A stretch of DNA of 64,000 nt from Neisseria sicca (GTDB lineage: Bacteria > Pseudomonadota > Gammaproteobacteria > Burkholderiales > Neisseriaceae). The notes below the pieces were generated by a model. That model was not told where the DNA came from and made no database searches. It worked only from the letters and a program-made list of their open reading frames with translations. Where the stretch lies: assembly GCF_003044565.1 (NCBI RefSeq), contig NZ_POXG01000007.1:84954-148953 (forward strand). Direction: 5' to 3'. Below are positions 55,530-64,000 of this stretch, one piece after another (the stretch's first letter is position 1; each line of letters starts with the position of its first letter). A program made the position numbers and the translations under genes.

Positions 55530-55952
55530 ATGAAAAAATCTTTCTTTGCCCTGATGCTTGCCGCTGTTTTGCCTGCTGCTAATGCGGCTTCAGTTACCGA
55601 ATTGGAAGCACAGATTGCGGATTTAACAGCAGAACAAACAGTAGAACATGCTTGGGTAGAAGTGAATCTGGCACGGTTAGAGGCGGGGCAGATGCATTTA
55701 ATTGACGAACAGAATCGGAAGATCGAGGCTTTGGAAGCCCGTATCAGTAAATTGGAAAAACGCCTTGCCAAGTCAAAATAGTACAACCCGAATCGGGTTT
55801 ATGTGTGCAGCGTCAAGCCGTTCCAGAAGTTGTTTGAGGCTTCGGGGAAAAACGAATGGGAAGCGCGCCGCGCCGTCCGCACTGTCTGCAATGCGGAAAC
55901 TTCGGCGATGTTCTGCGAAGACTCTGCCATCCGTTGCGAAAAATACGAATAA
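55530..55952 (+). pseudogene. Exported coiled-coil protein gene interrupted by an in-frame amber codon
   Basis: The first 83 codons encode a signal peptide (MKKSFFALMLAAVLPAANAA) and an alpha-helical coiled coil (ASVTELEAQIADLTAEQTVE to KIEALEARISKLEKRLAKSK). A TAG at 55779-55781 then interrupts. The same frame stays open for 56 further codons to a TAA at 55950-55952 with clearly protein-like sequence (YNPNRVYVCSVKPFQKLFEA, EWEARRAVRTVCNAETSAMF, CEDSAIRCEKYE). Four Cys lie in that second part. This suggests a recent nonsense mutation in a gene of 140 codons. The 83-residue product may still be made. I do not recognise the family. Confidence 0.75.
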
Positions 55953-55966
55953 CGGGGTTTGAACAC

Positions 55967-56006
55967 AAAGGTCGTCTGAAACGGAATCGGGTTTCAGACG
56001 ACCTTT
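55967..56006 (+). terminator. DUS hairpin terminator after the interrupted gene
   Basis: AAAGGTCGTCTGAAAC and GTTTCAGACGACCTTT form a 16-bp stem with an 8-nt loop, followed by TTAA. It lies 14 bp after the distal TAA, not after the amber codon, which supports the longer gene as the original unit. Confidence 0.88.
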
Positions 56007-56013
56007 TTAACGG

Positions 56014-56168
56014 CATAGTGGATTAACTAAATCAGGACAAGGCGACGAAGCCGCAGACAGTACAGATAGTACGGAACCGATTCACTTGGTGCTTCAGCAC
56101 CTTAGAGAATCGTTCTCTTTGAGCTAAGGCGAGGCAACGCCGTACCGGTTTAAAGTTAATCCACTATA
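56014..56168. repeat. CREE, long form, upstream of the J-domain gene
   Basis: A 155-bp element whose left end is CATAGTGGATTA (first base changed) and right end TAATCCACTATA. It contains the long internal block and ends 118 bp upstream of the J-domain gene start. Confidence 0.93.
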
Positions 56169-56286
56169 TTTTGAAGGCAAGTGGCGTTGTGTTCTGCCGA
56201 TATCGGTATCGTTTCCTTTGAATTTGAACCAAGCCAGGCTGTATACTTGATGACTTGCCGCTGCTCATACCACAACAAGGAAATCT

Positions 56287-58068
56287 ATGGATTGCTGGGA
56301 AATTCTGCACATTGCGCCTACCGGTGACGAACGGGCCATCAGGCGCGCTTATGCGAAGCTGTTGAAATCGACACGTCCGGACGATGACGCGGAGGGATAT
56401 CAGCGGCTGCGCGAGGCGTTTGATGAGGCTTTGTCGCGTGCGCCCTACATCGATGAGGAAGAGGACGCAGACGATTGGTCTTGGGATCATGCCGATAACG
56501 ATGAGGCGGATGTTTCAGACGACCTTGATGAAGCACAGACTGAATATGTTGACGGGGCGGCGGCAGAATATGAATCGACCCAAGCCTATCCGCACGATAC
56601 ATGGAAAGACGCAGAAACAGACCATATTGAAGAAACTGATGTTTCAGACGACCCCTACGGATATAGCGGCGCAACTGCCGAGGCGTATTCATACCATGGA
56701 TACGATGGCGTAGATTCAGACTATATTTTGGCGGAAATCGGACGCATTCACGATGAAGGGAAAAGTGAAGCGTTGGAACGCTCCTGGCCCGACATCCGCG
56801 CTTTATTGGACCGGCTGCCTTTGGGCGAATCGGAATATATTGCTTGGGAATTTTTGGATTTTCTGCGCGATCGGTATATTTCGAATATCATCGTATGGGC
56901 GCAATGGGCGTCTTATTTCCGCTGGCACGAGAGTCGCGAAGTTCTCCACCGTATGAGCACGGACGAGCTGGAGTGGGTTTATGACTGCATCAATGCGGCG
57001 GAAGTTTTGTCTGACAACGCCAATGGCAAATTCCCGCTCTTGCACAGCTTGAACCGCCTGACCGAGCAAGGGCGCGATATGCGGGCAACGGTGAATGCGT
57101 TTTTCCTGAATACGGCTTTACAGGAAGAAATATCGCCATCCGTACGCACGGCGCTGATGAGGCGAAAGACAAAACTGACGTCTGTTTTACAGAAAGCGCA
57201 ATCATGGCGGCAGATGCGGATTGTGCTGCCGATTGTGGCGATATTCGTCGCCATGTTTACAGCGGCAGCCGATGACGCTTTATCCGCCTATATCGAGGCG
57301 TATTATTCGTTGGCCCTCGTCTCCACCCTCACGCTGGCGCTCTTGTGTTTCTTGGTCAATGTCTGCCGAAGTATATTTTTCACATGGCTGCCGTCTCTCT
57401 ACAAACTCTTCACGGCGACTTTTGTGTTTAAAAAAGCGGCGATTGTACGCGCTTTCGTATTGCCTGTCGTGATGACCGCCGTGTGCCTGACCCCGACCGG
57501 TTCGGTAATGTTTTTCCTGCTGACCGTACTCGCATGGATATATTCATGGTGTACCTTTTTCTCCTACATCAAAAGCGAACGGAGTATTGTCGGCGGCCTG
57601 ACGGTCAATCTGTCATTGATTGCCATGTTTCCGATAATCAATGTGATAAACAAACACTTGGAGCAAACGGCGGGCAACTCGGTATTGCTTATCCTGACGG
57701 CTTTGATGATATTGTTGTGGTTCAACGCCAATCTGTATCTGCGGTCGTTCCATCCCCATCTGTCAAAAAAACAGGCGCAATTCCTGCTGGCACCTTGTTC
57801 ACCCAACGCATCCTTTCCTGCCAGGGCGGCCGCTTCATTCGCCTCCGCACTGGTTTGGATGCTGACGCTGCCGCAGCGGTGTGCCGACTATACCGAACGG
57901 GATGATATTTGGACGCCTTTGGGTTTCGGCGTACTGGCATGTATGCTGACGCTTATCCTGCCGCTTGGCGGCAATCGGATGCTGTGGTTTTACCCGACCG
58001 CATTCGCACTCGGCTGGCTGGTGCTTGTTTTGAAACAAAATGCCTACCGCAGCCTGATGCGGGCATAA
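56287..58068 (+). CDS. J-domain-like multi-pass membrane protein
   Basis: 593 residues. Residues 1-55 form a J-like domain (MDCWEILHIAPTGDERAIRR, then RAYAKLLKSTRPDDDAEGYQ), but the HPD loop reads RPD, so stimulation of DnaK is doubtful. An acidic, low-complexity stretch follows (about 58-145), partly encoded by two DUS (both read as VSDD). A helical region (about 150-300) precedes about seven hydrophobic spans (from LPIVAIFVAMFTAAADDALS to FALGWLVLVLKQ). The function is unknown. The start ATG follows an AAGGAA ribosome site; the gene is single and closed by a DUS terminator. Confidence 0.85.
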   Translation: MDCWEILHIAPTGDERAIRRAYAKLLKSTRPDDDAEGYQRLREAFDEALSRAPYIDEEEDADDWSWDHADNDEADVSDDLDEAQTEYVDGAAAEYESTQAYPHDTWKDAETDHIEETDVSDDPYGYSGATAEAYSYHGYDGVDSDYILAEIGRIHDEGKSEALERSWPDIRALLDRLPLGESEYIAWEFLDFLRDRYISNIIVWAQWASYFRWHESREVLHRMSTDELEWVYDCINAAEVLSDNANGKFPLLHSLNRLTEQGRDMRATVNAFFLNTALQEEISPSVRTALMRRKTKLTSVLQKAQSWRQMRIVLPIVAIFVAMFTAAADDALSAYIEAYYSLALVSTLTLALLCFLVNVCRSIFFTWLPSLYKLFTATFVFKKAAIVRAFVLPVVMTAVCLTPTGSVMFFLLTVLAWIYSWCTFFSYIKSERSIVGGLTVNLSLIAMFPIINVINKHLEQTAGNSVLLILTALMILLWFNANLYLRSFHPHLSKKQAQFLLAPCSPNASFPARAAASFASALVWMLTLPQRCADYTERDDIWTPLGFGVLACMLTLILPLGGNRMLWFYPTAFALGWLVLVLKQNAYRSLMRA

Positions 58069-58073
58069 GCTAA

Positions 58074-58102
58074 AGGTCGTCTGAAAAATTTTCAGACGAC
58101 CT
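58074..58102 (+). terminator. DUS hairpin terminator after the J-domain gene
   Basis: AGGTCGTCTGAAAA and TTTTCAGACGACCT are separated by a single A, giving an almost loop-free cruciform-like repeat 5 bp after the stop. Confidence 0.88.
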
Positions 58103-58165
58103 CAAACATACCGTACAACGCTGTTTTCATTTTCCTGCAACAGATTCATTCCATAAGGAATCCGC

Positions 58166-59164
58166 ATGACTTTACCTGTTTTAGCCGTGACTTCGGGCGA
58201 ACCTGCCGGCATCGGCCCCGATATCTGCTTGGATTTGGCGTTTGCCGATTTGCCGTGCCGCTGCATCGTGTTGGGCGACAAAAATCTGCTGCAAAGCCGT
58301 GCCGAACAATTAGGCAAAACCATCACCCTGCAAGATTTCGACCCGCAGGGCGGCAAGCCCGAACGCGGCATATTGGAAGTGTTGCACATCCCCTTAGACG
58401 CGCCCTGCCAAGCGGGCAAACTCAATCCCGCCAATGCCGCCTACGTCCTCAAACTGCTGGACGCTGCCTATCAAGGCATTTCAGACGACCTCTTCGACGG
58501 CATGGTTACTGCGCCGCTACACAAAGGCGTCATCAACGACGGACACGCCAGCGACCATTTCTTCAGCGGCCACACCGAATACCTCGCCGAAAAAAGCCAA
58601 ACCGAACAAGTCGTCATGATGCTCGCGGGCGGCGGATTGCGGGTGGCACTCGTCACTACCCACCTTCCACTCAAAGACATCGCCGCCGCCATTACCCGCC
58701 CGCTGGTCGAATCCGTAACCCGCATCCTTCATGCCGACCTGCGCGACAAATTCGGCATCGCCCGCCCCCGCATCCTAGTGACCGGACTGAATCCGCACGC
58801 AGGCGAAAACGGCCATCTCGGCCATGAAGAAATCGACATCATCATCCCCGCGCTCAAGCAGCTGCAAAGTGAAGGCATAGACGCACGCGGCCCGTATCCC
58901 GCCGATACGGTGTTCCAACCCTTTTTACTCAAAGACGCCGATGCCGTTTTAGCGATGTATCACGACCAAGGGCTGCCCACGCTCAAATACGCGAGCTTCG
59001 GGCAAGGCGTCAACGTCACGCTCGGGCTGCCCTTTATCCGCACCTCGGTCGATCACGGTACCGCCCTCGACCTTGCCGGAACGGGCAAAGCAGACTCAGG
59101 CAGCCTCATGACCGCCGTTGCCACTGCGTTGGAAATGGCGCGCCATATCGACTCGCGTTCCTGA
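58166..59164 (+). CDS. pdxA: 4-hydroxythreonine-4-phosphate dehydrogenase
   Basis: A 332-residue NAD-dependent enzyme of the DXP-dependent pyridoxal-5'-phosphate pathway. It starts MTLPVLAVTSGEPAGIGPDI. The family segments are VTAPLHKGVINDGHASDHFF (about 112-131) with the metal-ligand His, VTGLNPHAGENGHLG and MYHDQGLPTLKYASFG. A DUS is read as GISDDLFDG. It stands alone downstream of the J-domain gene; one solitary DUS lies after it (near 59202). Confidence 0.97.
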   Translation: MTLPVLAVTSGEPAGIGPDICLDLAFADLPCRCIVLGDKNLLQSRAEQLGKTITLQDFDPQGGKPERGILEVLHIPLDAPCQAGKLNPANAAYVLKLLDAAYQGISDDLFDGMVTAPLHKGVINDGHASDHFFSGHTEYLAEKSQTEQVVMMLAGGGLRVALVTTHLPLKDIAAAITRPLVESVTRILHADLRDKFGIARPRILVTGLNPHAGENGHLGHEEIDIIIPALKQLQSEGIDARGPYPADTVFQPFLLKDADAVLAMYHDQGLPTLKYASFGQGVNVTLGLPFIRTSVDHGTALDLAGTGKADSGSLMTAVATALEMARHIDSRS

Positions 59165-59246
59165 AACCGGATTTCGTTTATCACATAAGTTCTTGAAGCC
59201 AAAGGTCGTCTGAAAACAAGAAATACCATCCGAAACGATATGCGGC

Positions 59247-59612
59247 TTACCTGACGAACAAATCCACAAACTCGGCGCAATCTTTGTTGCGACACCTTGT
59301 TTTTAGAGTCTTCAGATGTGCAAACAACTGCTGTTTCTCGCTGTCGCTCAGTTTACGTCCTTTATCATCACGGACTTGGTTGTATTTCGGCGTATTTTTG
59401 ACATCAAAACCACGGTTGATAAAGAAAACCGTTTCCTTACCAGCCGCGTTGCGCACGGTAAGCATCATGCTGCCGCCGTCCGCCGCGATGGCGCATTTGT
59501 CTTCAACAATGGCAGTGTAGTCAGTGTACATGGCTGTTCTCGGTTTGGTTTGGCTGTACGCCGTTTGACTCAATAAAACGGCGACAGCAATCGCAATGCA
59601 ATGTTTCAACAT
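59247..59612 (-). CDS. Small exported protein, unknown function
   Basis: A 121-residue protein with a signal peptide (MLKHCIAIAVAVLLSQTAYS, cleavage near YSQ). The mature part is polar and has four Cys (EDKCAIAADGGSM; LKTRCRNKDCAEF, the last in a CxxxxC arrangement). I do not recognise the family. It lies between recC and pdxA, 69 bp downstream of recC on the same strand, and could share its transcript. Confidence 0.7.
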   Translation of the reverse strand: MLKHCIAIAVAVLLSQTAYSQTKPRTAMYTDYTAIVEDKCAIAADGGSMMLTVRNAAGKETVFFINRGFDVKNTPKYNQVRDDKGRKLSDSEKQQLFAHLKTLKTRCRNKDCAEFVDLFVR

Positions 59613-59681
59613 GATTTGCTCCGTTTGCGTTTTCAGAGTGCGTAGCCTGCCTGTGGTACGATCTCTTCCGATTTGCGGCTT

Positions 59682-62600
59682 CTATGCCGCATCGGACGAT
59701 TCCTCCTTGACCGCTTCCAACAGCGGTATCAACAGCTCTTCCACCAATCTCTGGAACAACGCTCCTTCCACCGGCTCGGTATCTTCGTTGCCGAACACTA
59801 AAGCGACTTCGGTATAGTCTTTTTGCCCTTTGCTGACTTTGTTGCCGTGATAGCTTTCCTTGGCTTTGTTCAGGGCATCTTCCCAGCTCTGTTTTTTGCC
59901 GTAGGCTTCGGCGGCGGCAAGGCTGGTTTTGGCAAAGAAAGGCAGCGGGCGCGTTTGTCCGAGGTTGAAGAACGTCAGCCATTTTTGCAGTATTCCTTGC
60001 GCTTGGCTGCTGCATATTTCGGGATAAAGCGTCGTTTCTTCGGGCTGAACGATATGGGTTTGGCGGGTTTCGGTTTCAGACGACCCTACCGCCGACCCTA
60101 CCGCGCAAAAGATTAAATGTTCGAGCAGGAGGGCGATGCGCTGCGGAGCGTTGGGTTTGCGGTCGAGGTAGAACACTTGGCCGCATTGGTACAGGTTGCC
60201 GAGGCTGCCTTGCAGGGTTTGCCCGTCGAACGGGATTTCGTAAGCAAACGGCGGCAGTTTGGGGCTTTGCAGCAATGCGCCGTCTATGCGTTTGGCGGCG
60301 GCTTGGAAATTCTGCTGCCACAATTTACCCAGTTCACCGGTGGGCAACAGGCTTTCGGCGTCGAGGCGGACGGCGGTTTCTTGAAAGTCTTGGTTTTGGC
60401 GGCGGGCGTCGAGATAGGCGGCGGCAATTTTGTCGGCGCGTTGCGGCTCAAAGGGTTCGGCGGATTCCCATGCTTCGTCGCGGTAGGGTTCGCGCCAGCC
60501 TAGGGTTTGTTGCAGCCATGCTTTGACGGGATTTTTCCAGAAGCGGATGAAGTCGTCCTGCCAGACGGTCGGTGCGGGGCTGTTTTCTTCGAGGGCTTCG
60601 CTGAAAAACGGACGCGCCTGTTCTCGCGGACGGTTAAGGGCTTCGGCGTAGTCCTGCCGCGTGCTAAAGAGGTCGTCTGAAATGTTGTCTGCGATGAAAT
60701 AGCGGTGGGAGAACGGTTGCAGGGGATGTTGCTCGACCCAGTGTTCCGCCAGCTCTTTGCTGCGCCGTCCGGTCATGGCGGCGACGGTGTCAATGAGTTC
60801 GCTGACGAGGGCGGACGGGGCGAGTTCGTCGTCGTTGCGGATGCTGCGGCCGACGTAGGAGATATAAAGGATGTCGCGCGCACTGATGATGGCTTCGAGG
60901 AAAAGGTAGCGGTCGTCGTCGCGGCGGGCACGGTCACCTTTTTGCGGGTGTTTGGCAATCAGGTCGAACACGGCGGCTTTGGTGTTGCGCGGGAAATCGC
61001 CGTCGTTCAGCCCCAAGAGGCAGATGACTTTAAACGGCAGGCTCCTCATCGGCACCATGCTGCAAAAGGTGATGCCGCCACGCAGGAATCCCGCCTGACT
61101 CTCGCTGCCTAAGAAGCGGCGGATGTGGCGGATGACGGTGTGTTGCGGCAAAGTGCCGCGAAAGCCTGCCAACGCGGTTTCTTCCTGCCATTTTGCCAAC
61201 GCCTGCTCAAACTGCTGCAAGGCGTATTGGTCGTCGGCATCAGGCAGAAACAATGACTGCACCAAATCGCGGCAGCGTTCCGTCCATTCCTCCGTCGCTG
61301 CGGGTTTACGCCACTCGGCGGCGAGGCGGGACAGCGTGCGGATAAAGGCGGCAAAGCGGCCGAACACATCGAGGCGGTTGACATCGCCGTGCCACGCGCT
61401 GACGTTTTGCCAGAGCGGGCTGCCGTCGTCGGGCAGCATCCAGCCCAACACGATGCGTTCCAACGCCTGCTGCCAGGTGAACAGATTGTCCGCCGCGCCG
61501 CGCATTGTTCCGTCCAACCCCCAATGCACGTTCAATTCGGCAATGGTGTCGTACAGCAGCGGCAAATCGTCCGCCGTCAGCCCGAAACGGCGGAGCACCA
61601 AACCGCTTTCCAACAGCGGCAGCACTTTATCGACTTCAAACCGGCTTTCCAGCAAATCCAGCGTCTGCTCCAGCGCGTAAAGCAGCGGCTGGCGGCGGCT
61701 GAGTTTCACGTCCGACACCGAATACGGCAAAGCCTGCGCCCCGCCTTGCGCCTGCCCGAACACCGCCTCGATAAACGGGCTGTACGGCTCTATGTTCGGC
61801 GTCAAAACAGCAATATCGTGCGGCTGCCAGTCGGGATGTTCGTGCAGAATCCGCAACAGCTTGTCTTTCAAAATCTGCAATTCGCGCAAGGGGCTGTGTG
61901 CCGACACGATACGGACGGAGCCGTCGTCCAGCAAATCCGCGCGGCTGTGTTCAGACGGCATCCGCAGGTTTTGAATGTCGTTTTGCAGGCAGTGTAGCAG
62001 CGTGTCGTCTGAAGCCTCTTCAAACACATTCTGCTCCTCCAAGCCGATTTCCGTCAGAAAATCAAAAAAATCACGCCCCTGCTTGCCCAGCGATGCCAAG
62101 AGCGGATGCCCCGTCTGCGACAAATCCGCATCGTCGCCACCCTTCAAAAGCTGCGCTGCCTCAATCACATTGCCCCAATACTGACCGCTCGGATTGAGTG
62201 CGAACACAAACACATCGCAATGTTCCGAAATTTTCTGCAAAAGCTGCAAATACATCGGTGCCATCGTCGAAATGCCGAACACGAAAAACCGCTCGGGCAG
62301 GTGCGCCTTATCCAAAGACGACAGCAGCTTTTCCCACAACGCCACACGGTGCGGCGCGGATTGGTTGCCGTCGTCCAAATACCGCCAAAGCTGTGCCTGC
62401 CAGACCTCGTCCTCGCCCAGTCCCAGAAGTTTGCCTTCCTGCCAGGCATCAATCCACTGCGGCCGGTACACCAGATACTGGTCGAAAATATCCGCCAACT
62501 GCCCCGCCAACTGATAATCTGCCGACTCGCCGCTGCCCAAATAGCTTTGCAAGACAGAGCGGACGTTTTCAAATTCAGAGGTCGTCTGAAAACGCTCGCT

Positions 62601-62900
62601 GCGGAACAAATCCAAAAGCCGCCAGCGCATCACCTCCGGCGAAAACGGACTGAGCGCGGGAATATCGGGAATCAGCTTCTGCATCAACTGCCACGTCAAA
62701 CCCGCCGGCAGGCTGAATTGCAAATTCGCCGCCACCCCCAGTTCGCGCGCCAGATACACGCTCAAATAACGCCGCATCCCCTGACTCTGCACCACAATCT
62801 GTTCCGCCGCCAAAGCAGACTCAAGCGGTCTGACCCTTTGGATTCCGGCAAACAGGGCGGCTAGCGATTCGAGGCGGTTGGATTGGTAGAGGTAGAACAT
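59682..62900 (-). CDS. recC: Exodeoxyribonuclease V subunit gamma (RecC)
   Basis: A 1072-residue RecC. The ATG at 62900 (MFYLYQSNRLESLAALFAGI) matches the family start; an alternative start lies 5 codons upstream. Family segments include VQSQGMRRYLSVYLARELGV near the N-terminus, VFGISTMAPMYLQLLQ and PMRSLPFKVICLLGLNDGDF. RecC carries the Chi-scanning helicase-like and nuclease-like folds in dead form and holds RecB and RecD together for double-strand break repair. recB and recD are not adjacent. At least four AG-muc-type DUS and one meningococcal-type DUS (61950-61961) lie within the gene. Confidence 0.96.
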   Translation of the reverse strand: MFYLYQSNRLESLAALFAGIQRVRPLESALAAEQIVVQSQGMRRYLSVYLARELGVAANLQFSLPAGLTWQLMQKLIPDIPALSPFSPEVMRWRLLDLFRSERFQTTSEFENVRSVLQSYLGSGESADYQLAGQLADIFDQYLVYRPQWIDAWQEGKLLGLGEDEVWQAQLWRYLDDGNQSAPHRVALWEKLLSSLDKAHLPERFFVFGISTMAPMYLQLLQKISEHCDVFVFALNPSGQYWGNVIEAAQLLKGGDDADLSQTGHPLLASLGKQGRDFFDFLTEIGLEEQNVFEEASDDTLLHCLQNDIQNLRMPSEHSRADLLDDGSVRIVSAHSPLRELQILKDKLLRILHEHPDWQPHDIAVLTPNIEPYSPFIEAVFGQAQGGAQALPYSVSDVKLSRRQPLLYALEQTLDLLESRFEVDKVLPLLESGLVLRRFGLTADDLPLLYDTIAELNVHWGLDGTMRGAADNLFTWQQALERIVLGWMLPDDGSPLWQNVSAWHGDVNRLDVFGRFAAFIRTLSRLAAEWRKPAATEEWTERCRDLVQSLFLPDADDQYALQQFEQALAKWQEETALAGFRGTLPQHTVIRHIRRFLGSESQAGFLRGGITFCSMVPMRSLPFKVICLLGLNDGDFPRNTKAAVFDLIAKHPQKGDRARRDDDRYLFLEAIISARDILYISYVGRSIRNDDELAPSALVSELIDTVAAMTGRRSKELAEHWVEQHPLQPFSHRYFIADNISDDLFSTRQDYAEALNRPREQARPFFSEALEENSPAPTVWQDDFIRFWKNPVKAWLQQTLGWREPYRDEAWESAEPFEPQRADKIAAAYLDARRQNQDFQETAVRLDAESLLPTGELGKLWQQNFQAAAKRIDGALLQSPKLPPFAYEIPFDGQTLQGSLGNLYQCGQVFYLDRKPNAPQRIALLLEHLIFCAVGSAVGSSETETRQTHIVQPEETTLYPEICSSQAQGILQKWLTFFNLGQTRPLPFFAKTSLAAAEAYGKKQSWEDALNKAKESYHGNKVSKGQKDYTEVALVFGNEDTEPVEGALFQRLVEELLIPLLEAVKEESSDAA

Positions 62901-63013
62901 GGCGATTAAAAGCAAAAGGTTAAGAACGCAAGACAGATTATAAAGTCCCTTGATTTCTCTGCAAGCGCAACCATATAGCCGTCAACCCATCATTCAGAAA
63001 AACAGAGGAATTT

Positions 63014-63919
63014 ATGCCGCAAACCGACATCAACCACGCCGATATCCGCACACGTTTCATCTTTGACGATATGCCTGTACGCGGTCTGCACGTCCGTCTT
63101 GAAAATGTGTGGGAACACATCGTCGGACAAAAACACTACCCTGCCGCCATCCGCCGAGCTTTAGGCGAACTCCTCGCTGCGGGCGCGCTTCTGTCCAGCA
63201 ACCTTAAAAACGAAGGCACGCTCATTGTCCAAGTACAGGGACAAGGTCGTCTGAAAATGCTTGTGGTCGAAGCCACGTCCGACAACACCGTTCGCGCTAC
63301 CGCCCGCTGGGATGAAACTGCCGACATCCGTGATGACGAAAGCCTGACCGACCTTTTGGGCAGCAACAGCGTTTTCGTACTGACGCATCAACCCAAAGAT
63401 GCCGAACCATGGCAAGGCGTTGTCCCGCTTGAAGGCTACAACATCGCCCAAATGCTCATGAACTATATAAAACGTTCCGAGCAACTTGATACCTATATAA
63501 CCCTCGCTGCCTCCGATCATGTCAGCGGAGGACTGCTGGTACAACGTCTACCCGAAGAAGAACTCGACGCAGCATCATGGGAGCTTATCAGCACACTGAC
63601 CCAAACGTTGACACCGGAAGAACTAACCACCCTAGACGCACAACACGTTCTCTATCGTCTCTATCACGAAACCCCACCGCGGGTTTTCGATCCCGAAAGT
63701 ATCGAATTTGCCTGCACCTGCTCGCACGGCAAAGTCAGCGATATGCTGCTTATGTTAGGCGAAGAAGAAATTGGCGGCATAGTTGCCGAACAAGGCAGCA
63801 TCCAAATCGATTGCGACTTTTGCCACACCAAATACGTATTTGACGAAACGGATGTGAACGCGCTATTTGGTGGAGACGTAGTCGGCATAGTGCGCCAGCA
63901 AGGCGGCCGTTTCCAATAA
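63014..63919 (+). CDS. hslO: Redox-regulated chaperone Hsp33
   Basis: A 301-residue Hsp33. The N-terminal substrate-binding domain starts with DIRTRFIFDDMPVRGLHVRL. The C-terminal redox switch has the four zinc-binding Cys in CTCSHGK (about 234-236) and CDFCHTKYVF (about 267-270). On oxidative unfolding the switch releases zinc and the protein holds unfolding clients. A DUS is read as GQGRLKMLV. It is divergent from recC, with a short 113-bp gap, and is followed near the window end by a DUS (TTTTCAGACGACCTTT at about 63967). Confidence 0.97.
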   Translation: MPQTDINHADIRTRFIFDDMPVRGLHVRLENVWEHIVGQKHYPAAIRRALGELLAAGALLSSNLKNEGTLIVQVQGQGRLKMLVVEATSDNTVRATARWDETADIRDDESLTDLLGSNSVFVLTHQPKDAEPWQGVVPLEGYNIAQMLMNYIKRSEQLDTYITLAASDHVSGGLLVQRLPEEELDAASWELISTLTQTLTPEELTTLDAQHVLYRLYHETPPRVFDPESIEFACTCSHGKVSDMLLMLGEEEIGGIVAEQGSIQIDCDFCHTKYVFDETDVNALFGGDVVGIVRQQGGRFQ

Positions 63920-64000
63920 CGAGCGTTCTCACAGCGCATACTAAGACAGTATTGCAGCCCGCTACCTTTTCAGACGACCTTTCCACATAGTCCTCTCCAT

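Noticed and set aside
55702..55962. 86-codon plus-strand frame overlapping the interrupted coiled-coil gene
   Set aside because: It is in another frame (Arg/Ser-rich), while the frame continuing past the amber codon has the protein-like composition.

Overview
The window is a chromosomal segment of a commensal Neisseria. Its intergenic regions and many of its genes are studded with the 12-mer AGGTCGTCTGAA. This is the DNA uptake sequence (DUS) dialect described for the N. mucosa/N. sicca group, not the ATGCCGTCTGAA of meningococci and gonococci. Ten Correia repeat enclosed elements (CREE), one divergent CREE-like element and a dRS3-type repeat support the same genus. I cannot fix the species from the sequence alone. 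I saw no rRNA operon, complete insertion sequence, prophage or CRISPR array.

Region 1 (1-1503): the 3' end of an unrecognised gene, then yggX, a CREE and about 570 bp of non-coding or degenerate DNA. Region 2 (1504-20156, all minus strand) is the translation/transcription core. Read in the direction of transcription it is tRNA-Tyr, -Gly, -Thr, tufB, tRNA-Trp, secE, nusG, rplK, rplA, rplJ, rplL, rpoB, rpoC, rpsL, rpsG, fusA, tufA, rpsJ. Clear sigma70-type promoters precede tRNA-Tyr, rplK and rpsL. Attenuator-like hairpins or DUS hairpins sit between rplA/rplJ, rplL/rpoB, rpoB/rpoC and fusA/tufA. rpsJ is followed by a terminator instead of the rest of the S10 operon.

Region 3 (20256-37690): housekeeping genes, mostly minus strand: a ferredoxin, rsmD, topA, smg, dprA, the NtrY/NtrX two-component system, a DUF4390 protein, rsmB, fmt, def and a BI-1-family membrane protein. 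On the plus strand are a small membrane protein and a LysM protein. A PepSY protein and a macrodomain protein lie between rsmB and fmt, bracketed by two CREEs. Region 4 (38338-43313, plus strand): a Tat-exported Cys-rich copper-storage-type protein and a complete mlaFEDCBA phospholipid-transport operon.

Region 5 (43396-63919) is a mosaic of short transcription units separated by CREEs and DUS hairpins. It holds a LysR regulator with a coupled GIY-YIG protein and a divergent NAD(P)-binding protein, an NTF2-like secreted protein, an AraC regulator, xerC with a thioesterase, fba, secreted or lipoproteins (one LprI-like), gltS, parA, a coiled-coil gene broken by an in-frame amber codon, a J-domain membrane protein, pdxA, recC and hslO.

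The most interesting observations are: an NtrX whose AAA+ domain has lost its ATPase and sigma54-contact motifs; the nonsense-interrupted secreted gene; the divergent CREE-like element at 37871; the perfect 18-bp inverted repeat between rplL and rpoB; a hairpin at the predicted 5' end of the str operon mRNA; DUS copies that supply stop codons; and a gene flanked by two nearly identical DUS hairpins. I found no convincing wholly new multi-gene system.
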